From positions 1 through 5,533 of the forward strand of contig CAAGKO010000050.1 of assembly GCA_900770445.1 (NCBI GenBank): DNA of 5,533 nucleotides, written 5' to 3'. Source of the stretch: an uncultured Oribacterium sp. GTDB taxonomy: Bacteria; Bacillota; Clostridia; Lachnospirales; Lachnospiraceae. Positions 1-4,629 of the stretch are shown in pieces. The notes beneath the pieces were generated by a model. It saw only the letters and a program-made list of their open reading frames with translations, did no database searches and had not been told where the DNA came from. How positions within the stretch are numbered: the stretch's first letter is position 1; each line of letters begins with the position of its first letter. Position numbers and translations under genes: made by a program.

Positions 1-16
1 AGGATACTAATATTTC

Positions 17-29
17 CGGAGTGACTCCG
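17..29. other. Short dyad near left edge
   Basis: The sequence CGGAG-TGA-CTCCG forms a perfect 5-bp stem with a 3-nt loop, flanked by TTTC on the left and AAACTTTT on the right. It could be the remains of a weak intrinsic terminator for a gene lying left of the window, but the stem is short and the T-run is broken. No assignment is made beyond an inverted repeat. Confidence 0.35.
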
Positions 30-95
30 AAACTTTTAATTCCCCCTTGACAACGGTCACTTCATAACAGGCTTTTTCACAATTTCATCTCCTGA

Positions 96-114
96 CGAAC
101 CTGTGACATTAAGT
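96..114. repeat. Left arm of 19-nt inverted repeat
   Basis: This arm (CGAACCTGTGACATTAAGT) is the reverse complement of bases 252-270 with one mismatch in 19. A related reverse-oriented copy of the same core, GAAGCTGTGAC, lies at 181-191 and is perfectly complementary to 259-269. Both left copies could therefore pair with the same right copy, but not at the same time. The repeats belong to the same sequence family as the array that starts at 255. Confidence 0.7.
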
Positions 115-150
115 CCAGTCACGCTCGCGCTGCGCCATCTGAGTAAAAAT

Positions 151-172
151 GCGGTTTTTGACGCAAAACCGC
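151..172 (-). terminator. Possible weak minus-strand intrinsic terminator hairpin
   Basis: GCGGTTTT (151-158) and AAAACCGC (165-172) form a perfect 8-bp stem with a 6-nt loop. On the minus strand the stem is followed by ATTTTTA (bases 150-144), as in an intrinsic terminator. On the plus strand no T-run follows. No minus-strand gene is seen to its right, so the call is tentative; it may simply be part of the repeat-rich region. Confidence 0.35.
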
Positions 173-251
173 TCGTTTCAGAAGCTGTGACTTTATCTCT
201 AGCCAGACTTTGCTTCGTAAATCGCCCATTATTCCCTTCGAGAAGCCAGAT

Positions 252-270
252 ACTTAATGTCACAGCTTCG
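252..270. repeat. Right arm of 19-nt inverted repeat
   Basis: This is the partner of 96-114 (18 of 19 positions complementary). Its inner 11 bases (259-269) are also perfectly complementary to 181-191. It overlaps the first unit of the forward degenerate repeat array that continues to about 509. Confidence 0.7.
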
Positions 271-509
271 AATATTTCCCTGTCTGTGAAATAATCTAAT
301 GGCACAGATCCCCGAAATCAATGATTTGTAAAAGTCACTTAATGGCACGAATCTTGAAAACGCCCCGTTTGTTACAAATCCCAAAAAATATAATGGCATC
401 GCTCTATGAAATCCTATCTTTGCGAAAAACATCTAATGTAGCTCAGGCCGAAAAACGCTTGTTTGTAACAAAGATAATAAAATCTAATAATTCCCTGTAA
501 ACCTCGATC
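255..509 (+). repeat. Degenerate tandem repeat array, TAATGGCAC core
   Basis: Successive units begin TAATGTCAC (255), TAATGGCAC (297), TAATGGCAC (340), TAATGGCAT (391), TAATGTAGC (434) and TAATAATTC (485), at spacings of 42, 43, 51, 43 and 51 bp. Within units 297, 340, 391 and 434 the core is followed 7-9 bases later by a GAAA box. Three units then carry a small dyad: AAATCA-A-TGATTT (315-327), TTTGT-T-ACAAA (368-378) and TTTGT-A-ACAAA (462-472). The last units grade into the BirA half-sites upstream of bioY. The units are diverged, so the boundaries are approximate. The origin (decayed element, protein-binding array or structured leader) is unknown. Confidence 0.55.
496..503 (+). promoter_or_regulatory. 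Orphan BirA-type half-site
   Basis: TGTAAACC occurs here exactly 22 bp before an identical half-site at 518-525, the same step that separates the two arms of each complete operator. It is a direct rather than inverted copy and has no good inverted partner (bases 518-525 match GGTTTACA at only four of eight positions). It may be a secondary BirA contact or an evolutionary remnant. Confidence 0.4.
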
Positions 510-517
510 TAATTTAT

Positions 518-547
518 TGTAAACCTCAAATTGATTCACGGTTGACA
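518..547 (+). promoter_or_regulatory. BirA operator 1, covering the bioY -35 box
   Basis: TGTAAACC (518-525), a 14-nt spacer and GGTTGACA (540-547) form an interrupted palindrome with two mismatched positions. The architecture matches the known BirA operator form TTGTAAACC-N14/15-GGTTTACAA. The right arm contains the TTGACA -35 hexamer (542-547), so occupancy should block RNA polymerase. The regulator would be a group II BirA (biotin protein ligase with a DNA-binding domain), not encoded in this window. Confidence 0.8.
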
Positions 548-571
548 TAAAGGACGATGATGTCGTATAGT
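542..571 (+). promoter_or_regulatory. Sigma-A type promoter of the biotin operon
   Basis: A consensus -35 TTGACA (542-547) is followed after 18 bp by TATAGT (566-571), one base off TATAAT. Transcription should start near 577-579, giving a leader of roughly 25 nt before the bioY start codon. The promoter lies between, and slightly overlaps, two BirA-type operators. It is the only good promoter seen for the bio genes. Confidence 0.75.
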
Positions 572-600
572 GTAAACCATCCAAAAAACGGGGGTTAACA
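571..600 (+). promoter_or_regulatory. BirA operator 2, covering +1 and the bioY RBS
   Basis: TGTAAACC (571-578), a 14-nt spacer and GGTTAACA (593-600) form an interrupted palindrome with one mismatch. It begins at the last base of the -10 box and ends 2 nt before the bioY ATG, so it spans the predicted transcription start. The likely Shine-Dalgarno run GGGGG (590-594) lies in its spacer and right arm. It is the closer match of the two operators to the known BirA palindrome. Confidence 0.85.
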
Positions 601-601
601 A

Positions 602-1192
602 ATGAATACAAAAACGAAGAGTATGGTTTACTGTGGACTGTTCACTGCATTGATTGCCGTAGGGGCGTTCATCAAGGTGCCGGTTCCGGTGGTGCCGTTC
701 ACGCTTCAGTATCTGTTTACGATGCTGGCGGGGCTGCTGCTGGGCGCGAAGCGTGGGGCGATCGCCGTGCTGGCGTATATGCTGCTGGGACTTGCAGGTC
801 TCCCGATCTTCACGGAGGGCGGCGGACTCTGGTATCTCCTGAAGCCAAGCTTCGGCTACATCATCGGCTTCGTGATCGGTACCTATGTGACGGGGCGCAT
901 CGCGGAGACGGTGCCGAAGAAGACGATTCCGCACTATCTGATCGCGAACCTCGCAGGGCTCGCGATCGTCTATGCCTGTGGTATGAGCTACTACTATGTG
1001 ATCTGTAATTATGTGATCAACACGCCGATCGCGCTCTGGCCGCTGTTTCTGTACTGCTTTATCCTTGCAGTGCCGGGGGACATCGCACTGAGCGTCGTGG
1101 GCGCGGTGATCGCGAAGCGCATGCGGCCGCTGGTGATCAGCGTTTTCGGCCAGGACGCAGTCACGGAAGCCACAGCGACAGGGAGGGCATAA
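602..1192 (+). CDS. bioY: BioY, biotin ECF transporter substrate-binding (S) component
   Basis: This 196-residue integral membrane protein belongs to the BioY family, which binds biotin in the membrane and is energised by the shared EcfA-EcfA'-EcfT module, not present here. Family signatures are visible: the VPVPVVPFTLQ segment at about 26-36, the GLAGLPIF-TEGGG segment at 63-75, PSFGYIIGF at 82-90, and VPGD at 157-160 before the last hydrophobic stretch. About six hydrophobic segments are apparent (roughly 8-24, 34-49, 52-68, 83-98, 113-137 and 145-172), and the length is typical. The ATG is preceded by a G-rich Shine-Dalgarno (590-594) inside the BirA operator. From memory, many BioY proteins have a lysine three positions after PGD (PGDxxK); here the sequence is PGDIAL. 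It is the first gene of the operon, and its stop lies 3 nt before bioB. Confidence 0.93.
   Translation: MNTKTKSMVYCGLFTALIAVGAFIKVPVPVVPFTLQYLFTMLAGLLLGAKRGAIAVLAYMLLGLAGLPIFTEGGGLWYLLKPSFGYIIGFVIGTYVTGRIAETVPKKTIPHYLIANLAGLAIVYACGMSYYYVICNYVINTPIALWPLFLYCFILAVPGDIALSVVGAVIAKRMRPLVISVFGQDAVTEATATGRA
1181..1187 (+). promoter_or_regulatory. Ribosome binding site fixing the bioB start
   Basis: GGGAGGG lies 8 nt upstream of the ATG at 1196, at the end of bioY. It supports initiation at 1196, and therefore real translation of the long N-terminal extension. The next in-frame ATG (1238) has no comparable site upstream. Confidence 0.75.
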
Positions 1193-1195
1193 GAG

Positions 1196-2389
1196 ATGGA
1201 GAGACAGCATACCACCACCGCACAGGCGGCAGCAGAGATGAACAGAAAATCCATATCCGCAGCGGCTACCACTGGCTTTTCAGATACAGCAGCAGTCGCA
1301 GGCGGGCAGTCATGTGAAGCAACCGCAGCAGTCGCAGGCGGGCAGCCATGTGAAGCAACAGCAGCAGGCACAGTCGGGCAGCCATCTGGCGCAGCGCTCG
1401 AGACATTGGACCCGGGTACGCTCGCGGACGAGATCATCGCCGGCCGGCGGATCACCCGCGCGGACGATCTCCGCTGGTTTCTCGACTGTGATCTCGATGC
1501 GCTCTGCGTGGGGGCGGACCGTATCCGTGCGGCCTGTGTCGGCGACCATGTCGATCTCTGCTCGATCATCAACGCGCGCAGCGGCCACTGCCCGGAGGAC
1601 TGCAAGTACTGTGCCCAGTCGGCGCATCATCACACGAGCTGTGAGGTCTACGACTTCCTGCCGGAGGAGAAGATCCTCGAGGCCTGCCGCATGAACGAGC
1701 GGGAGGGCGTCCATCGCTTCTCCATCGTGACGGCTGGAAAGGCGCTTACAGGTGAAGAATTCGAGCAGGCGATCTATGCCTATGAAACGATGCACAGGGA
1801 GGCCAGAATCGAGCTTTGTGCGTCGATGGGATTTCTTACGGCGGAGCAGCTCCACCGCCTCCACGAGGCCGGTGTGACGTCTTATCACCATAATATCGAG
1901 ACCTCCCGGCGAAATTTCCCGAATATCTGCTCGACGCATACCTACGAGATGAAGATCGAGACCCTGAAGAAGGTGAAGGCCGAGGGGATGTGTGCCTGCT
2001 CCGGCGGCATCATCGGCATGGGCGAGAGCTGGGAGGACCGTCTCGACATGGCGGTCAGCCTCGCGGAGCTCGGGATCGACTCGATCCCGCTGAACGCGCT
2101 GATGCCGATTCCGGGCACGCCGCTCGAGCATCTGCCACGCCTCACGGAGCCGGAGATCCTCCGAACGATCGCGTTCTTCCGCTACATCAATCCGGAGGCG
2201 AACATCCGACTCGCCGCCGGCCGGGCGCTGCTGACGCATGATGGCGAGACCGCCTTCCGCGCCGGTGCCTCGGCGACCATCACCGGCAACATGCTGACGA
2301 CCGTCGCCTGCGCGACGATCCGGAGTGACCGGAGGATGCTCGAGGACATGGGACGCGATGTGACACCGCCATGGGCGGCTACGGAATAA
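1196..2389 (+). CDS. bioB: Biotin synthase (radical SAM), probable Type II, with repeat-containing N-terminal extension
   Basis: BioB catalyses the last step of biotin synthesis, inserting sulfur into dethiobiotin by radical SAM chemistry in the cytosol. The core starts near residue 70. The SAM-binding [4Fe-4S] motif is SGHCPEDCKYCAQS with C132, C136 and C139. Family landmarks follow: YHHNIETS (230-237), CSGGIIGMGE (268-277), PLNALMPIPGTPL (298-310) and IRLAAGR (337-343), with R338 at the position of E. coli Arg260. The auxiliary-cluster residues differ from E. coli: Cys97 is replaced by Ser176 (RFSIV), Cys128 corresponds to C208, Cys188 to C268, and an extra C266 creates a CxC pair. This fits the Type II BioB of obligate anaerobes, which carries a [4Fe-4S] auxiliary cluster. 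At 397 residues it is some 50-75 longer than usual. The excess is an Ala/Gly/Gln-rich N-terminus with a 12-residue repeat. The start sits 3 nt after bioY with a good Shine-Dalgarno, implying translational coupling. Confidence 0.95.
   Translation: MERQHTTTAQAAAEMNRKSISAAATTGFSDTAAVAGGQSCEATAAVAGGQPCEATAAGTVGQPSGAALETLDPGTLADEIIAGRRITRADDLRWFLDCDLDALCVGADRIRAACVGDHVDLCSIINARSGHCPEDCKYCAQSAHHHTSCEVYDFLPEEKILEACRMNEREGVHRFSIVTAGKALTGEEFEQAIYAYETMHREARIELCASMGFLTAEQLHRLHEAGVTSYHHNIETSRRNFPNICSTHTYEMKIETLKKVKAEGMCACSGGIIGMGESWEDRLDMAVSLAELGIDSIPLNALMPIPGTPLEHLPRLTEPEILRTIAFFRYINPEANIRLAAGRALLTHDGETAFRAGASATITGNMLTTVACATIRSDRRMLEDMGRDVTPPWAATE
1289..1396 (+). repeat. Three 36-bp tandem repeats inside the bioB 5' end
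   Basis: Copies lie at 1289-1324, 1325-1360 and 1361-1396. Copies 1 and 2 differ at 2 of 36 bases, and copy 3 differs from copy 2 at about 8. The 36-bp period keeps frame and encodes a 12-residue unit of the form AAVAGGQ(S/P)CEAT, with the cysteine (residues 40 and 52) lost in the third copy. The repeat lies entirely in the extension before the catalytic domain. It looks like a recent slipped-strand or recombinational duplication, probably a flexible linker or tail. Confidence 0.9.
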
Positions 2390-2434
2390 GCGGTGCTGGT
2401 TTGCTGTGGGATGAAGGACATCATCCGCAGCACG

Positions 2435-2440
2435 AAGGAG
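2435..2440 (+). promoter_or_regulatory. Ribosome binding site fixing the bioD start
   Basis: AAGGAG lies 9 nt before the ATG at 2450. It decides the start over an in-frame GTG at 2393, which would add 19 residues unlike any BioD N-terminus and has no ribosome binding site of its own. Confidence 0.85.
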
Positions 2441-2449
2441 AAGGTAGAA

Positions 2450-3148
2450 ATGAGTAAAGCAGTATTTATCACCGGCACCGGCACGGATGTCGGAAAAACC
2501 TATATCACGGGGCTGATCGTGAAGAAGCTTCAGCAGGCCGGGAAGCATCCGGCCTATTATAAGGCGGCGATGAGCGGCAATGCGCGACGCGCGGACGGGT
2601 CCCTCATCCCGGGGGATGCACTGTTCGTGCAGCAGCTCTCCGGCATCCCGCAGCCGCTCGATGAGATGTGTCCGTACGTCTACGAGCACGCCTGGTCCCC
2701 GCACCTCGCATCCCGCGTCGAGGGGCATCCGGTCGATCTCAAGGTGGTTCGTCAGGGTTACCTCGAGGTCGCCGGGAAGTATGACTACATCACGATGGAG
2801 GGCAGCGGTGGCATCCTCTGCCCACTCTGTGTCGATGAGCGTCGCATCCAGCTCGAGGACGTGCTTCGGGAGCTCCGGCTCGCCAGTATCCTCGTCGCCG
2901 ACGCCGGCCTCGGCACGATCAACAGCGTCGTCCTCACGGTCGCGTACATGAAGGCGCATGCGCTTCCGCTGAAGGGCATCATCTTCAACCACTATCACGC
3001 GGGCGACACGATGGAAGAGGACAATATCGCGATGTGCAGGCAGATGACCGGCCTGCCGGTACTGGCGACGGTACGTGACGATGCAGAGGACATAGACATT
3101 GACCCAGAGGTACTAGCCGGGCTGTATGATGATATCCGTCTCGCCTGA
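2450..3148 (+). CDS. bioD: ATP-dependent dethiobiotin synthetase
   Basis: BioD carboxylates 7,8-diaminopelargonate and closes the ureido ring to give dethiobiotin, using ATP, Mg2+ and CO2. The 232-residue protein, usual length for the family, opens directly with its P-loop: FITGTGTDVGKT at 6-17, with K16 and T17 binding phosphate. The second conserved lysine is in YYKAAMSGN (K38, then S42-G43), where many homologues read YKPVxSG. D56 is in GDA, SPHLAS spans 83-88, and EGSGG (117-121) replaces the common EGAGG. GLGTINSVVLT (153-163) and GIIFN (176-180) are the nucleotide-side motifs. The gene follows bioB after a 60-nt gap with its own ribosome binding site. All key residues appear present, so it should be active. 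Its product feeds BioB and its substrate comes from BioA, encoded 95 nt downstream. Confidence 0.95.
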   Translation: MSKAVFITGTGTDVGKTYITGLIVKKLQQAGKHPAYYKAAMSGNARRADGSLIPGDALFVQQLSGIPQPLDEMCPYVYEHAWSPHLASRVEGHPVDLKVVRQGYLEVAGKYDYITMEGSGGILCPLCVDERRIQLEDVLRELRLASILVADAGLGTINSVVLTVAYMKAHALPLKGIIFNHYHAGDTMEEDNIAMCRQMTGLPVLATVRDDAEDIDIDPEVLAGLYDDIRLA

Positions 3149-3180
3149 GGCCAATGCTTCGGTATATACATGAATGGATG

Positions 3181-3231
3181 GGCCGTCCGCTCGTCGTCAC
3201 CGGAAATCGGTGAGGCGGGGCGGCCTGTTTT
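3181..3231 (+). terminator. GC-rich hairpin between bioD and bioA (possible attenuator or partial terminator)
   Basis: An outer stem GGCCGTCC (3181-3188) pairs with GGGCGGCC (3218-3225, one G-U). An inner stem TCACCG (3197-3202) pairs with CGGTGA (3208-3213) around a GAAAT loop, and an asymmetric internal loop separates them. The 3' side is followed by TGTTTT (3226-3231), a short and imperfect T-run, then by the bioA Shine-Dalgarno. It may act as a leaky terminator, an RNA-processing or stability element that lowers bioA relative to bioYBD, or a remnant. Because bioA continues in the same pathway, full termination seems unlikely. Confidence 0.5.
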
Positions 3232-3243
3232 AGGAGGACATAG

Positions 3244-4431
3244 ATGATCTGGTATCCATATGAACAAATGAAAACGATGAAGGCACCGTATAAGATTCTG
3301 GACGCGGAGGGCGTCTATCTCTATACGAAGGATCAGAAGCTGATCGATTCGGTCTCCTCCTGGTGGTGCATGATCCATGGCTATAAGCATCCGGAGCTGA
3401 CCGAAGCGATCAAGACGCAGGCGGATCAGTTCTGTCATGTGATGCTCGGCGGCCTCACGCACGATCCGGTCGAGAAGCTGTCTGCGAAGCTGCAGACGTT
3501 TCTGCCGGGCGACCTCGACTACTGCTTTTTCTCCGACTCCGGCAGTGTCGCTGTCGAGGTGTCGCTCAAGATGGCGCTCCAGTACAACACGAACCAGGGA
3601 CGGAAGCGTCCGCTGGTGCTGGCGCTCGAACATGCCTACCATGGCGACACCTTCAAGGCGATGGAGGTCGGGGACGACGAGGACTATCACTTCGCCTTCG
3701 ACCAGAAGGAGGGCGTGGTGCATATTCCGACGGAGATTCCGGCGCTCGAGGAGGCGTTTGCGAAGTACCATGATCGCCTCAACTGCTTCATCGTGGAGCC
3801 GCTCCTCCAGGGCGCGGGCGGCATGCGTATGTATGACATTTCCTTCCTGCAGCGTGCCCGCGAGCTCTGTGATCAGTACGATGTGCTGCTGATCTTCGAT
3901 GAGGTGGCCACCGGCTTCGGACGGACGGGGCATCGCTTCGTCGCGGATCTCGTGCTTCCGGACATCCTCGTGCTGGGCAAGGCGCTCACCGGCGGCTACA
4001 TCGGCCACGCGGTCACCGTCGCGAATCACAAGGTCTTCCAGGCGTTTTACAGTGACGACGACCGGAAGGCACTGATGCATGGTCCGACCTTTATGGGCAA
4101 TGCACTCGCCTGTGCGGTAGCACTGAAGGGGATCGAGATCTTCGAGCGGGAGAACTACATGGCGAAGATCCAGCGCATCGAGGAAATCTCGCGTCGGGAG
4201 ATGGCGGACTTCACGGATCCGCGTATCCGCGAGGTGCGGATCATGGGCGGCTGCATCTGTGTCGAGGTCTATGACGCGAAGGAGCTCGAGGGCTTCCAGC
4301 AGTTCGCTTACGAGCGTGGCGTGTTCAGCCGACCGTTCCTCAAGTACATGTATTCGATGGTTCCGTATGTCATCGAAGAGGAGGAGCTCGTGAAGATCTT
4401 CGACGTCATGAAAGCATGGTTTCGGAGATAA
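3244..4431 (+). CDS. bioA: Adenosylmethionine-8-amino-7-oxononanoate aminotransferase (DAPA synthase)
   Basis: BioA is a PLP-dependent class III aminotransferase that converts KAPA to 7,8-diaminopelargonate, in characterised members using S-adenosylmethionine as amino donor. Start choice is secure: AGGAGG (3232-3237) precedes the ATG by 6 nt, and the protein opens with WYPYEQM, the family N-terminal motif (Y6 = E. coli Tyr17). Signatures in order: SSWWCMIHGYKHP (38-50), SDSGSVAVEVSLKMALQY (97-114), YHGDT (132-136), EPLLQGAGGMRMY (185-197), FDEVATGFGRTG (218-229, D219 binding the PLP ring nitrogen), LGKALTGG (244-251, Schiff-base K246), HGPTFMGNALA (279-289) and GVFSRPFLKYMY (359-370, R363 equivalent to E. 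coli Arg391). At 395 residues it is somewhat shorter than the 429-residue E. coli enzyme. It is the last operon gene; no clear terminator follows it. Confidence 0.95.
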   Translation: MIWYPYEQMKTMKAPYKILDAEGVYLYTKDQKLIDSVSSWWCMIHGYKHPELTEAIKTQADQFCHVMLGGLTHDPVEKLSAKLQTFLPGDLDYCFFSDSGSVAVEVSLKMALQYNTNQGRKRPLVLALEHAYHGDTFKAMEVGDDEDYHFAFDQKEGVVHIPTEIPALEEAFAKYHDRLNCFIVEPLLQGAGGMRMYDISFLQRARELCDQYDVLLIFDEVATGFGRTGHRFVADLVLPDILVLGKALTGGYIGHAVTVANHKVFQAFYSDDDRKALMHGPTFMGNALACAVALKGIEIFERENYMAKIQRIEEISRREMADFTDPRIREVRIMGGCICVEVYDAKELEGFQQFAYERGVFSRPFLKYMYSMVPYVIEEEELVKIFDVMKAWFRR

Positions 4432-4569
4432 AGTTCAGCCGCAACCGTTCAGGCAGGGGCCCCAGAAGGGCGGCAACGGAGGAACAGTACTTCGAGGCCG
4501 TTCCATCTAAGCCGAAGATCCTGTCCGCGTCTACCTGCCCATTTCTGAGTACAGATGTTTATGTTTGTC
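4432..4569. other. Intergenic stretch between bioA and lexA control region
   Basis: No gene, tRNA or recognised RNA motif is visible. It contains the 8-bp palindrome GGGGCCCC, a repeated GTTCAG, and short complementary segments such as CTTCG/CGAAG, but no hairpin followed by a T-run. The end of the bio transcript is therefore not marked here, and read-through towards lexA is possible. Confidence 0.5.
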
Positions 4570-4598
4570 TTGCAATGAACGCCTGTTCGTGATATTAT
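4570..4598 (+). promoter_or_regulatory. lexA promoter
   Basis: TTGCAA (4570-4575) and TATTAT (4593-4598) are separated by 17 bp. A TGA immediately before the -10 box gives an extended -10 (TGn). Transcription should start near 4605, about 25 nt before the lexA ATG. The spacer carries the SOS box. Confidence 0.75.
4577..4588 (+). promoter_or_regulatory. LexA operator (Cheo-type SOS box)
   Basis: GAAC-GCCT-GTTC is a perfect match to the GAAC-N4-GTTC core of Gram-positive LexA boxes. It lies between the -35 and -10 elements of the lexA promoter, so bound LexA would exclude RNA polymerase. This predicts autorepression and derepression after DNA damage. Confidence 0.9.
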
Positions 4599-4629
4599 GG
4601 AAACAACATAGAATGTAAAGGAGTATACC

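Larger units (their letters stand above)
57..495. other. Gene-free repeat-rich intergenic region
   Basis: This stretch has no convincing coding sequence. The open frames through it are short, overlap one another on both strands, lack good Shine-Dalgarno sites and run across repeated DNA. It is visibly AT-richer than the genes to the right. What it holds is a set of degenerate repeats in both orientations (see the repeat entries) and a hairpin at 151-172. It may be a decayed mobile or intergenic repeat family; no function can be assigned from sequence alone. Confidence 0.6.

Noticed and set aside
47..52. TTGACA as a promoter -35 box
   Set aside because: No -10-like hexamer at suitable spacing and no gene downstream until bioY, which has its own promoter.
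57..432. Overlapping minus-strand open frames of about 82 and 67 codons upstream of bioY
   Set aside because: They cross the degenerate repeats and each other, start without a good ribosome binding site, and encode no recognisable motif.
255..509. CRISPR array
   Set aside because: The units are diverged along their whole length with no exact repeat and no unique spacers, and no cas genes are in the window.
2393..2449. GTG start for bioD 57 nt upstream
   Set aside because: No ribosome binding site. The added 19 residues do not resemble a BioD N-terminus, which normally begins almost at the P-loop, and AAGGAG sits correctly before the ATG at 2450.
1310..2998. 562-codon minus-strand open frame antisense to bioB and bioD
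   Set aside because: It is a by-product of GC-rich codon use in bioB and bioD, which are secure from family motifs. Its translation is Arg/Asp/His-rich low complexity with no domain.
3163..3168. TATATA as a possible -10 box of a separate bioA promoter
   Set aside because: No acceptable -35 hexamer at 16-18 bp upstream and no extended -10, so it is not supported.
2995..4080. 361-codon minus-strand open frame antisense to bioA
   Set aside because: It mirrors bioA, has composition typical of antisense frames and spans the bioD-bioA gap. No supporting motif.
4482..4493. GAACAGTACTTC as a second LexA box upstream of lexA
   Set aside because: One core base is wrong (CTTC instead of GTTC) and it lies about 90 bp before the promoter spacer. 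A match of this quality is easily due to chance.
4432..4569. Riboswitch, T-box or other structured leader before lexA
   Set aside because: Some short complementary segments exist, but no recognised conserved motif and no terminator or anti-terminator pair; most of it lies upstream of the predicted lexA transcription start.
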